Origin: Candidatus Gallibacteroides avistercoris
Lineage (GTDB): Bacteria > Bacteroidota > Bacteroidia > Bacteroidales > CHK158-818
NCBI GenBank assembly: GCA_018714665.1
Contig: DVNA01000170.1
Location: 1-5,687 of the forward strand
Length of the DNA stretch: 5,687 nucleotides
Direction of reading: 5' to 3'
Part shown: piece after piece, positions 1-5,687 of the stretch
Layout of the letters: every line of letters begins with the position of its first letter
How positions within the stretch are numbered: the stretch's first letter is position 1
Translations under genes and position numbers: made by a program
The notes under the pieces: model-generated
What the model saw: the letters and a program-made list of their open reading frames with translations, nothing else
Databases searched by the model: none
What the model was told of the DNA's origin: nothing

Positions 1-917
1 ACATGATCAAACAGGGTTACTCGGTTACCGTATTCGAAGCGTTGCACGAAATAGGCGGCGTATTGAAATACGGAATTCCCGAATTCCGGTTACCGAACGC
101 CATCGTCGATGTAGAGATTGACAACCTCCGCAAAATGGGGGTGGAATTCATCACCGACTGCATTATCGGAAAGACTCTTACTTATGACGACCTGCACGAA
201 ATGGGATTCAAAGGCATATTCGTAGCCAGTGGAGCCGGTTTACCCCGGTTCATGAACATCCCCGGAGAGAACCTGATCGGTATCATGTCCAGCAACGAAT
301 ACCTGACGCGCGTCAATCTGATGGATGCAGCCAACCCCCAATCGGATACCCCCGTCATAAAGGGCAAAAACGTGGCAATTATCGGAGGAGGAAACACGGC
401 AATGGATTCGGTTCGTACCGCCCGACGTTTAGGAGCCCAACGGGCCATGGTCGTTTACCGCCGATCGGAAGAGGAGATGCCGGCACGTATCGAAGAGATA
501 AAACACGCCAAGGAAGAAGGCATCGAATTTCTAACCCTGCACAACCCGATAGAGTACATCGGGGATGAACGTGGACGGGTTAAACAGATGCGGCTTCAAA
601 AAATGACGTTAGGCGAACCGGATGCCTCCGGACGCCGGAGTCCCGTCCCCATCCCGGGAGCCATTGAAACCGTGGACGTCGATGAGGTGGTTGTCAGCGT
701 AGGTGTATCCCCGAACCCCTTGGTACCCAACTCCATCAAAGGGTTACAAATCAGCAAATGGGGAACGATCATCGTCAATCAGGAAACCATGCAGAGCGAT
801 CTGCCCGACATATATGCCGGTGGAGATATCGTCCGCGGAGGGGCTACCGTTATCCTGGCCATGGGCGACGGACGCCGGGCAGCCGCTGCCATGCACGAAC
901 AATTAAAGAAACTATAA
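1..917 (+). CDS. gltA: NADPH-dependent glutamate synthase small-subunit-like flavoprotein (GltA/NfnB/SudA family), 5' end outside window
   Basis: The C-terminal 304 residues of a flavin-dependent NAD(P)H oxidoreductase of the glutamate synthase beta-subunit family are visible. The ATG at base 3 is probably internal: the sequence starts in the middle of the FAD-binding Rossmann fold (TVFEALHEIGGVLKYGIPEF, residues 9-28 of the visible part), so the GxGPAG start of that fold and the N-terminal Fe-S cluster domain lie upstream. Next comes the NADPH-binding fold (VAIIGGGNTAMDS, 124-136, and VYRRSEEEMPAR, 151-162). The C-terminal FAD motif is YAGGDIVRGGATVILAMGDG (271-290). In Bacteroidales this family is often fused to an NfnA/dihydroorotate-dehydrogenase-B-like electron-transfer half, so the true role may be NADH:ferredoxin:NADP+ transhydrogenation or sulfide/polysulfide reduction rather than glutamate synthesis. 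The visible part cannot decide this. It probably acts in the cytoplasm. A strong hairpin follows the stop codon. The family call is firm; the substrate is uncertain. Confidence 0.9.
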   Translation, partial: MIKQGYSVTVFEALHEIGGVLKYGIPEFRLPNAIVDVEIDNLRKMGVEFITDCIIGKTLTYDDLHEMGFKGIFVASGAGLPRFMNIPGENLIGIMSSNEYLTRVNLMDAANPQSDTPVIKGKNVAIIGGGNTAMDSVRTARRLGAQRAMVVYRRSEEEMPARIEEIKHAKEEGIEFLTLHNPIEYIGDERGRVKQMRLQKMTLGEPDASGRRSPVPIPGAIETVDVDEVVVSVGVSPNPLVPNSIKGLQISKWGTIIVNQETMQSDLPDIYAGGDIVRGGATVILAMGDGRRAAAAMHEQLKKL

Positions 918-934
918 TACACAGCAAAATTACA

Positions 935-977
935 ACGGGGTGAACGGGTCGAGACAAAATCTACCCGTTCATCTTGT
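935..977 (+). terminator. Likely transcription terminator hairpin after the gltA-like gene
   Basis: A perfect 9-bp inverted repeat (TGAACGGGT at 941-949, ACCCGTTCA at 963-971) surrounds a 13-nt loop. Allowing G-U pairs, the stem continues outwards through 940/972 to 935/977, giving about 15 bp in the RNA. It begins 17 nt after the stop codon, where a terminator is expected. The G-U pairs form only in + strand RNA, which points to use by the left-hand gene. The downstream T-run is poor (TCTTGTATAAT), so this is not a textbook intrinsic terminator. It could instead stabilise the 3' end of the mRNA. Confidence 0.6.
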
Positions 978-1126
978 ATAATGAGCGAAGCATCATAATG
1001 TAGATGTGGAAACGATAACAAGAGAGACCCGACTCTTCTCTTTTCTACTTTATTATCATTTATATCCATTCATAAATAATTTTTATTCTGTAAATTGCGA
1101 CACCAAAAATAAAACATTCAACATTC
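978..1126 (+). other. Leader / intergenic stretch upstream of metY
   Basis: This A/T-rich stretch runs between the hairpin after the gltA-like gene and the metY start codon, and must hold the metY promoter and 5' leader if metY is transcribed on its own. I see no clear Bacteroides-type promoter (TTTG, then TAnnTTTG about 20 nt later) and no Shine-Dalgarno sequence near the ATG. It holds nested short inverted repeats: GTAGA (1000-1004) with TCTAC (1044-1048), and inside that AAGAG (1020-1024) with CTCTT (1033-1037). A competing outer arm is GATAA (1014-1018) with TTATC (1053-1057). The arms are short and could be chance. The string ATAACAAGAGAG resembles the first strand of a SAM-I riboswitch, but the rest of that fold is absent. 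Confidence 0.4.
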
Positions 1127-2410
1127 ATGGAAAATAAATCTTTCAGCAAGGAAACCATCTGTGTACAAGGCGGATGGCAACCTAAAAAAGGCGAACCCAG
1201 GGTACTTCCCATCTACCAAAGTACTACGTTCAAATACGAAACCAGCGAACAGATGGCCAAATTGTTCGACCTGGAAGAGAGCGGTTACTTCTACACCCGG
1301 TTACAAAACCCGACCAACGATGCCGTTGCCTCTAAAATAGCAGCCCTCGAAGGCGGTGTGGCAGCCATGCTCACCTCATCGGGACAAGCCGCCTCGTTTT
1401 ATGCTATCTTCAACATCTGTTCTGCCGGAGATCACTTCGTTAGTGCATCTACTATTTACGGAGGAACGTTTAACCTTTTTGCCGTTACCATGAAGAAATT
1501 GGGCATAGAGGTAACATTCGTCGATCCGGATGCTCCGGAAGAGGAAATTGCAAAAGCATTCCGCCCCAACACCAAAGCCCTATTTGCAGAAACTATCTCC
1601 AACCCCTCATTGGTGGTACTGGACATCGAGAAATTTGCCCGTATAGCTCACAGCAACGGAGTACCCCTTATTGTCGACAACACCTTTGCCACTCCTATCA
1701 ATTGCCGCCCGTTTGAATGGGGAGCGGACATCATCATCCACTCTACTACAAAATACATGGATGGACACGCTACCAACGTGGGAGGAGTGATTGTTGATAG
1801 CGGAAATTTCGACTGGGATGCCCATGCCGACAAATTTCCCGGATTAACTACACCTGACGAATCATACCACGGATTGACCTATACGAAAAAATTCGGGAAA
1901 GGTGCCTACATAACCAAAGCCACCGCACAGGTCATGCGCGATTTAGGCTCCATACAATCGCCCCAGAACGCATTCTTGCTGAACTTAGGATTGGAAACCC
2001 TGCACCTGCGTATGCCCCAACATTGTAAAAACGCCCAAAAAGTGGCTGAATATTTGCACGACAACGAAAAGGTGGCATGGGTCAACTATTGCGGATTGAA
2101 AGACAACAAATATTATGAGTTAGGACAAAAATATTTGCCCAACGGATCGTGTGGAGTGGTAACGTTCGGATTAAAAGGCGGACGGGACGTATCCATCAAG
2201 TTTATGGACAACCTCCAACTGGCCGCCATCGTAACACACGTAGCCGATGCCCGTACATCGGTACTGCACCCGGCCAGCCATACCCATCGACAGTTAACGG
2301 ACGAGCAACTGATTGCCGCCGGAGTGGCGCCCGATTTAATCCGCTTCTCTGTCGGCATAGAAAATGTAAACGACATTATCGCAGACATCGAACAGGCCTT
2401 AGCCAAATAA
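1127..2410 (+). CDS. metY: O-acetylhomoserine sulfhydrylase (O-acetylhomoserine aminocarboxypropyltransferase)
   Basis: This enzyme uses pyridoxal phosphate (PLP) to join O-acetyl-L-homoserine and sulfide into L-homocysteine plus acetate, the direct sulfhydrylation step of methionine synthesis in the cytoplasm. The 427-residue length is normal for MetY and longer than cystathionine gamma-synthases (about 380). Visible family residues are YTRLQNPT (56-63, the Tyr and Arg that bind the PLP phosphate of the neighbouring subunit), SSGQAA (84-89, phosphate loop), Tyr111 in the IYGGT motif (ring stacking), Asp184 in VDNTFATP (pyridine nitrogen), Lys209 in HSTTKY (Schiff base to PLP), and Arg406 in LIRFSVGIE (substrate carboxylate). 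The ATG at 1127 is the only sensible start: an in-frame TAA lies at 1091-1093 with no other start codon between. There is no Shine-Dalgarno sequence, which is common in Bacteroidota. It converges with the GNAT gene, leaving 3 nt between stop codons. Confidence 0.96.
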   Translation: MENKSFSKETICVQGGWQPKKGEPRVLPIYQSTTFKYETSEQMAKLFDLEESGYFYTRLQNPTNDAVASKIAALEGGVAAMLTSSGQAASFYAIFNICSAGDHFVSASTIYGGTFNLFAVTMKKLGIEVTFVDPDAPEEEIAKAFRPNTKALFAETISNPSLVVLDIEKFARIAHSNGVPLIVDNTFATPINCRPFEWGADIIIHSTTKYMDGHATNVGGVIVDSGNFDWDAHADKFPGLTTPDESYHGLTYTKKFGKGAYITKATAQVMRDLGSIQSPQNAFLLNLGLETLHLRMPQHCKNAQKVAEYLHDNEKVAWVNYCGLKDNKYYELGQKYLPNGSCGVVTFGLKGGRDVSIKFMDNLQLAAIVTHVADARTSVLHPASHTHRQLTDEQLIAAGVAPDLIRFSVGIENVNDIIADIEQALAK

Positions 2411-2413
2411 GGA

Positions 2414-3451
2414 TTAACTGAACATCAAACTCATAGACGGCTGTTGTCGAGGAAACGGACAACAGCCGTTCTCATCTTCGCCCATCAGGAACAAAGCGGA
2501 CAATCGGCCAATATCCATCGCCTCGGTTCCAATATCTAAGGATTTTTTATAGCACACTCCTTTTTCAACTACAAACAACCCGTTATTTTCAGGTATAATC
2601 TCATCGGTCACGGGCAATCGGCACGAACATTCCGGGCACAACGATGCCCATACCTTCAACATATCTTCCACCCGAATAATCCGAGCCATTCCATATGCCC
2701 TCCCCTGTTTATCCGAAATCATACGACAGCAAATCTTGCTGCAACGAAACCGAGAAGCACACTTTTCGAGTAAAGCCGTTCGGGAGAATGGATCATCGTA
2801 CATCCACTCTGAAATAAAGATACAAGTACCGTCATATTGAGCAAAAGCCAATGCCGTTATCCTGTCGTGAGAAGATACGGATACAATAGCTCCTCCCTCC
2901 GATTCAATATCTCGGGCTATTGCCTCGAAGTCTCTCCTGTCATGCAATATCGTACAAGAGGAAGAGTGTTGCCGACAAGAAAAATATTCATATATCAACG
3001 AACGGGACAGAGGCCTCTCCTCTGATTCGGCATATTTTTCTACCGGAAAACTGAAAGAGATTTCTCTCCCGTAATATACCGGAGTATACCCAAAACGGGT
3101 ATAGTAATCAAATAATCCCTGTCCGGCAGGGATCAAGACGGTAAATGCAACACCTCGGGCGAACATCTCCCGAAACGATTGCCGCAACAGTCCGGACATA
3201 AGCCCCCTTCCACGGACATCGGGAGCCGTAGAGGCTCCGGCAATGTACGAAACCGGAAAAACTGCCCTCCAACAGGTAGAGGTGTAAGGTATCATCTGCA
3301 AGGCAGACAAAAGCCGGCCCTTCTCCCAAACCGCCGCGACATTCTCATCAACATATTTTTCGGTAAAGTAAAAATCGACAAAAGCATCCGAGTCATGGAA
3401 ACAACTTTTCCACAACTCCATCACATGACGTCTCTTCTCTTGCTTATCCAT
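2414..3451 (-). CDS. Eis-like GNAT-family N-acetyltransferase
   Basis: A 345-residue protein with an N-terminal GNAT fold (about 5-135), a central second GNAT-like region (about 140-255) and a C-terminal sterol-carrier-like region (about 257-325), the domain order of the Eis family. The acetyl-CoA-binding motif is seen at 69-92, with R80-G81-R82-G83 as the pyrophosphate loop. The later GNAT motif PAGQGLFDYYTRFGY (108-122) supplies candidate acid tyrosines at 116/117. In mycobacterial Eis the C-terminal carboxylate reaches into the active site; here the chain ends SLMFS. The protein is shorter than the roughly 400 residues of mycobacterial Eis. It has 15 cysteines, including C272-P-E-C275-S-C277. 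Substrate unknown; amines, lysines or antibiotics are family precedents only. The start is fixed by an in-frame TGA at 3469-3467 and a GGAGG sequence upstream. Its start lies 18 nt after the DUF2156 stop, so the two are probably co-transcribed. Confidence 0.85.
   Translation of the reverse strand: MDKQEKRRHVMELWKSCFHDSDAFVDFYFTEKYVDENVAAVWEKGRLLSALQMIPYTSTCWRAVFPVSYIAGASTAPDVRGRGLMSGLLRQSFREMFARGVAFTVLIPAGQGLFDYYTRFGYTPVYYGREISFSFPVEKYAESEERPLSRSLIYEYFSCRQHSSSCTILHDRRDFEAIARDIESEGGAIVSVSSHDRITALAFAQYDGTCIFISEWMYDDPFSRTALLEKCASRFRCSKICCRMISDKQGRAYGMARIIRVEDMLKVWASLCPECSCRLPVTDEIIPENNGLFVVEKGVCYKKSLDIGTEAMDIGRLSALFLMGEDENGCCPFPRQQPSMSLMFS
2436..2470 (+). terminator. Perfect 12-bp hairpin after metY, inside the opposing GNAT gene; likely metY terminator
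   Basis: ACGGCTGTTGTC (2437-2448) and GACAACAGCCGT (2458-2469) are exact reverse complements around a 9-nt loop, with one more G-U pair possible at 2436/2470. The hairpin starts 26 nt after the metY stop and is followed on the + strand by TCTCATCTT, a modest T-rich tail. On the - strand the flank is T-poor, so use in the metY direction is more likely. It also encodes residues 328-339 of the GNAT protein, because the convergent genes have no spacer in which to place it. Confidence 0.7.
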
Positions 3452-3460
3452 CCACTCGGA

Positions 3461-3465
3461 CCTCC
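3461..3465 (-). promoter_or_regulatory. Shine-Dalgarno-like GGAGG for the GNAT gene
   Basis: On the - strand GGAGG stands 9 nt before the ATG at 3451, inside the 18-nt gap after the DUF2156 stop codon. It is unusually canonical for this window, where the other starts with a visible leader have no such site or only a distant one. It supports the chosen start and translation independent of the upstream gene. Confidence 0.5.
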
Positions 3466-3469
3466 ATCA

Positions 3470-4369
3470 TTATCGGTGTTTTATCGCCGCATTTTTCTCC
3501 AACAAAATAGCCGGATAATACGATAGTTTGGCTTTTCTCAATCCGGGAATACCCAAATCTTCCTCCCGATTAACATAGACATACTGCTCTGGTATATGCG
3601 AGGCAAACTGCTGGTTAATAACAGCATATATACCGTCGAAAGAAGTATTTGCTTTCTCAACATGAACGCCAAACGTATTGTGGTTAATCGGCATCCCAAA
3701 CGAAAATGCTACTATCTGCTCATCAATCCAGATGGCCCCTCCGGTCAAACCCAATTGGTCAAAATGAAGCAAAGCGTATGCCAGCGATTGTCGCTCGTCC
3801 TGCAACGCTTCGTTTTCCTGACAGTTATTCTGCATACACCACTCCGATTCCAAAGCCAAACAATCGGAAAGAATATCAGATGTTATCGGTTTATAAATAA
3901 ACTCGTATTCACTTTTAAAGCGATTGATATGGTTGCGTTTGGGCTGATAACGTTTCCCTTGTAACCGTACCAGATCGTCTCGCAAATAGATATAATCGAA
4001 ATAATCCCGTTCAGGAATAAATCTAAAATCACCGGGAAACAAGCGATCCAAACTCGTAATCGACCCGGGTGTTATCCCCAACAGACACAACGGATGGCCC
4101 TTGGAAAGAGAATCATTTTCCAACAAAAGGATGGCCTTTTTCAAATCCCCCTCTCCTACCGGCATCATATAGGCAACCCGTCCGCCCTCTATATAAAACC
4201 GGATAAGAAGCATATTATCGACTACCGCGAACTCGCTGTCATACAAAAAACGCCAACTGCACATATTGGCAAAAGAGAAATCGCAATTCTGATTATTACT
4301 CTGCCAAGTAAATGAGGTGATAAGCTTCTTATCATCTATGCTTATCGGCTTAAATACCAGATTTTCCAT
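3470..4369 (-). CDS. DUF2156 protein (MprF-type LPG synthase C-terminal domain family), stand-alone
   Basis: A 299-residue soluble protein made of two GNAT-like halves, related to the catalytic domain of the lysyl-phosphatidylglycerol synthase MprF (LPG_synthase_C / DUF2156). The middle carries the family signature DYIYLRDDLVRLQGKRYQPK (125-144) followed by RNHINRF (145-151). The end carries NREEDLGIPGLRKAKLSYYP (267-286), the most conserved stretch of these proteins. No membrane segment or signal peptide is present, so unlike MprF it has no flippase or membrane domain of its own. MprF enzymes move an amino acid from tRNA to a lipid; whether stand-alone relatives do this is not known to me, and the substrate here is inferred only as possibly an aminoacyl-tRNA or acyl-CoA. 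The ATG at 4369 is fixed by an in-frame TAA two codons upstream. The 91-nt gap before it separates it from the membrane protein gene; the GNAT gene follows after 18 nt. Confidence 0.85.
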   Translation of the reverse strand: MENLVFKPISIDDKKLITSFTWQSNNQNCDFSFANMCSWRFLYDSEFAVVDNMLLIRFYIEGGRVAYMMPVGEGDLKKAILLLENDSLSKGHPLCLLGITPGSITSLDRLFPGDFRFIPERDYFDYIYLRDDLVRLQGKRYQPKRNHINRFKSEYEFIYKPITSDILSDCLALESEWCMQNNCQENEALQDERQSLAYALLHFDQLGLTGGAIWIDEQIVAFSFGMPINHNTFGVHVEKANTSFDGIYAVINQQFASHIPEQYVYVNREEDLGIPGLRKAKLSYYPAILLEKNAAIKHR

Positions 4370-4460
4370 ATTTTATCGAGAAATGTAGTCTTTATTTATA
4401 TTTCTATTATATTGTTATTTACACCTCAAAAAGCGAATTGTTCTCCCCCAAGACAAAGTT
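4370..4460 (-). other. 91-nt A/T-rich gap between the membrane protein and DUF2156 genes
   Basis: This is the longest spacer in the - strand gene series and the only one long enough for an internal promoter. On the - strand AAACTTTG (4461-4454) matches the Bacteroides -7 box TAnnTTTG except at its first base. A TTTG lies at 4488-4485 inside the end of the membrane protein gene, 23 nt upstream, slightly wider than usual. No hairpin of note is present, so read-through from aroE is also possible. The promoter call is weak. Confidence 0.3.
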
Positions 4461-5108
4461 TTAAATAACCGGACGGAGAAGCCACAAACACAAAAACAAG
4501 AGTACAGCCATCCAATAGGAAACATTGGCAGCCTTACTGTTTACCTCTATTTTCAACAATACACGGAACGTATGCAGCACAACGGCAAAAAGAAACCAGA
4601 TCGTAACATTGATCATCTCATCGTCATACTCTCGCCACAGATACAAGAATCTGACATATTGGTACTGCAAAACATTGAATACAAGTATTAACACAGCAGC
4701 AGCCACAACTTGAAAGAAGTGATTCTTTATCGAATGACAAAGTGAGGCCGTACAATAAACCAACAACGCCCAATTTATCCCCCACAACACAGGATATACA
4801 TAATCCTTAAAGCCGTTGTATCCGTATTCAAAGGGATAAATCCGGTGAATGAATTCCTGATAATATCCTCCTCCGAAACAAGTTATCAACACACCCCCAA
4901 AAACAATCAATAAAAAGAACAGAATGCGAACGGCTCTTTTCTTCAAAGGCTGCTTTCTTTTTTGTCGGTTTCGAATAAACAATACCCACAACAATACCGG
5001 CACAAACAACCCTATTAAACGAACAATATCTCTCGCCACCGGAATGATCATCCCGAATAGCAACAGGATAAAGAGACATACGATAGCCGTTATCAACTGT
5101 TTTTTCAT
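4461..5108 (-). CDS. Small multi-pass inner-membrane protein of unknown function
   Basis: I do not recognise this 215-residue protein. Reading hydrophobicity by eye gives about seven membrane spans at residues 5-23, 28-46, 60-79, 104-123, 131-148, 165-184 and 196-212. A strongly basic loop lies between spans 2 and 3 (residues 46-61, rich in Arg and Lys), which by the positive-inside rule should face the cytoplasm. The loop between spans 3 and 4 (80-103) is rich in Tyr, Phe and Gly, and the loop at 149-164 is rich in aromatic and charged residues (YVRFLYLWREYDDE, 151-164). No catalytic or transporter motif stands out. The start at 5108 is well supported because the aroE stop codon lies 24 nt upstream in the same frame with no other start codon between. 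An AGGAAGG sequence (5129-5123) lies 14 nt before the ATG, rather far for a Shine-Dalgarno site. It lies 21 nt downstream of aroE and is probably co-transcribed with it. Confidence 0.8.
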   Translation of the reverse strand: MKKQLITAIVCLFILLLFGMIIPVARDIVRLIGLFVPVLLWVLFIRNRQKRKQPLKKRAVRILFFLLIVFGGVLITCFGGGYYQEFIHRIYPFEYGYNGFKDYVYPVLWGINWALLVYCTASLCHSIKNHFFQVVAAAVLILVFNVLQYQYVRFLYLWREYDDEMINVTIWFLFAVVLHTFRVLLKIEVNSKAANVSYWMAVLLFLCLWLLRPVI

Positions 5109-5129
5109 AAAAAGCGCCCCAGCCTTCCT

Positions 5130-5687
5130 TTAAAGATTCCAAATCCGCCAAGCCTCATCGGCCTGCAAAAGAAGCATTTCCAGACCATTCTTTACAACAG
5201 CCCCTCGGGCCTTGGCCTTTTTCATAAAGAGTGTCTCTTCCGGATTGTAGATTACATCGTAAGCCAATGTCCCCGGTGCAATTAAATCATACGGAATATG
5301 GGGACAAAATTCTACGTTGGGATACATCCCCAACGGTGTGGTATTGACAATAATCTTATATCTCTCCATAATAAATTTATCCAGATCAGGATAACTGAGT
5401 TGCCCTTTGCTGGGCATACGGGAAACATATACGGGATGAATACCCAAATCTTCCAGAGCACAATAGACCGCTTTGGAAGCTCCTCCCGTACCCAAAATCA
5501 AAGCATCGGCACATCCAATAGGGAGTAATGGCTCGATGGACTTTTTAAACCCGACAACATCCGAGTTGTATCCTACCAGACGTATCCGATTCTTTTGTCG
5601 GATAAATTTTATGACATTTACTGCTCCTATGCGTTCTGCCTTTTCGTCCAGATCATCCAGGTATTTTATCACACTCTCCTTATATGG
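5130..5687 (-). CDS. aroE: Shikimate dehydrogenase, 5' end outside window
   Basis: The C-terminal 185 residues of shikimate dehydrogenase are visible. The enzyme reduces 3-dehydroshikimate to shikimate with NADPH, the fourth step towards chorismate, in the cytoplasm. The frame is open to the window edge and begins P-Y-K-E, the end of the substrate-binding motif whose Lys (visible residue 3) is catalytic. The GTG at 5672-5670 is therefore a Val codon and not a start; about 60 residues are missing against the usual 245-280. Further landmarks are GAVNVI (21-26), the substrate-binding Asp43 in GYNSDVVGF, the dinucleotide loop GTGGASKA (66-73), Ser-Arg after the second beta strand (VSRMPSKG, 88-95, consistent with NADP), NTTPLGM (115-121), and the closing NGLEMLLLQADEAW (167-180) with the shikimate-binding Gln at 175. 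It is the first visible gene of the - strand series. Confidence 0.95.
   Translation of the reverse strand, partial: PYKESVIKYLDDLDEKAERIGAVNVIKFIRQKNRIRLVGYNSDVVGFKKSIEPLLPIGCADALILGTGGASKAVYCALEDLGIHPVYVSRMPSKGQLSYPDLDKFIMERYKIIVNTTPLGMYPNVEFCPHIPYDLIAPGTLAYDVIYNPEETLFMKKAKARGAVVKNGLEMLLLQADEAWRIWNL

Noticed and set aside
3..5. ATG at base 3 as the true start of the gltA-like gene
   Set aside because: It would begin after the FAD-binding glycine motif that every member needs, so the gene must start upstream of the window.
1011..1048. Possible SAM-I riboswitch upstream of metY
   Set aside because: Only the opening AACAAGAGAG-like string is present. The following conserved GGxGGAGGGA element and the GGCAACC loop are missing, and the segment is too short before the T-rich run.
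779..1069. A 96-codon - strand open frame over the gltA-like gene end and the intergenic region
   Set aside because: It runs through the GC-rich complement of a conserved coding region and through the hairpin; there is no sign of a protein family.
1081..1100. Bacteroides-type -7 box near TGTAAATTGC for metY
   Set aside because: It differs from TAnnTTTG at two key positions and has no TTTG about 20 nt upstream.
3179..3526. A 115-codon + strand open frame across the GNAT/DUF2156 junction
   Set aside because: It lies antisense to two well-supported genes and has no recognisable domain or leader.
4828..5151. A 107-codon open frame on the - strand overlapping the aroE end and the membrane protein gene
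   Set aside because: It is a shadow of the membrane protein in another frame, mixes unrelated composition, and overlaps a frame with clear membrane-span periodicity.
5670..5672. GTG as the aroE start codon
   Set aside because: The frame stays open to the window edge and the upstream codons encode the conserved P-Y-K motif, so the start lies outside the window.

Overview
The window looks like a piece of a Bacteroidales (phylum Bacteroidota) chromosome. The reasons are the pairing of a MetY-type sulfhydrylase with an NfnB/GltA-like flavoprotein, the presence of a stand-alone DUF2156 protein next to an Eis-like acetyltransferase, and leaders that are A/T-rich and mostly lack Shine-Dalgarno sequences. 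This assignment rests on recognising protein families, not on a phylogenetic marker, so the genus is left open. There is no rRNA, tRNA, CRISPR array, insertion sequence or phage gene.

Layout. The left 2.4 kb is on the + strand. It holds the 3' part of an NADPH-dependent glutamate synthase small-subunit-like flavoprotein (1-917, start outside the window), a 209-bp intergenic stretch with a strong hairpin just after the stop codon, and a complete O-acetylhomoserine sulfhydrylase gene, metY (1127-2410). The right 3.3 kb is on the - strand and is read from right to left. It holds shikimate dehydrogenase aroE (5' end cut by the window edge), a small protein of about seven membrane spans that I cannot name, a DUF2156 protein, and an Eis-like GNAT acetyltransferase. 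The gaps between these four genes are 21, 91 and 18 nt, so they plausibly form one operon or two short ones, with the 91-nt gap as the only place for an internal promoter. The two halves converge with only 3 nt between the metY and GNAT stop codons.

How the genes work together. MetY fixes sulfide into homocysteine for methionine synthesis, the GltA/NfnB-like flavoprotein handles NAD(P)H electrons, and AroE makes shikimate for aromatic amino acids. These are ordinary housekeeping functions. The less understood part is the membrane protein, DUF2156 and GNAT trio downstream of aroE. DUF2156 is related to the catalytic domain of the MprF aminoacyl-phosphatidylglycerol synthases, and here it lies beside an orphan membrane protein and a second GNAT-fold enzyme.

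The clearest non-coding signal is a perfect 12-bp inverted repeat just after metY. It must lie inside the last codons of the opposing GNAT gene because the two genes leave no space between them. I do not see convincing evidence for a wholly new system. The membrane/DUF2156/GNAT cluster and the coding-embedded hairpin are the parts most worth following up.
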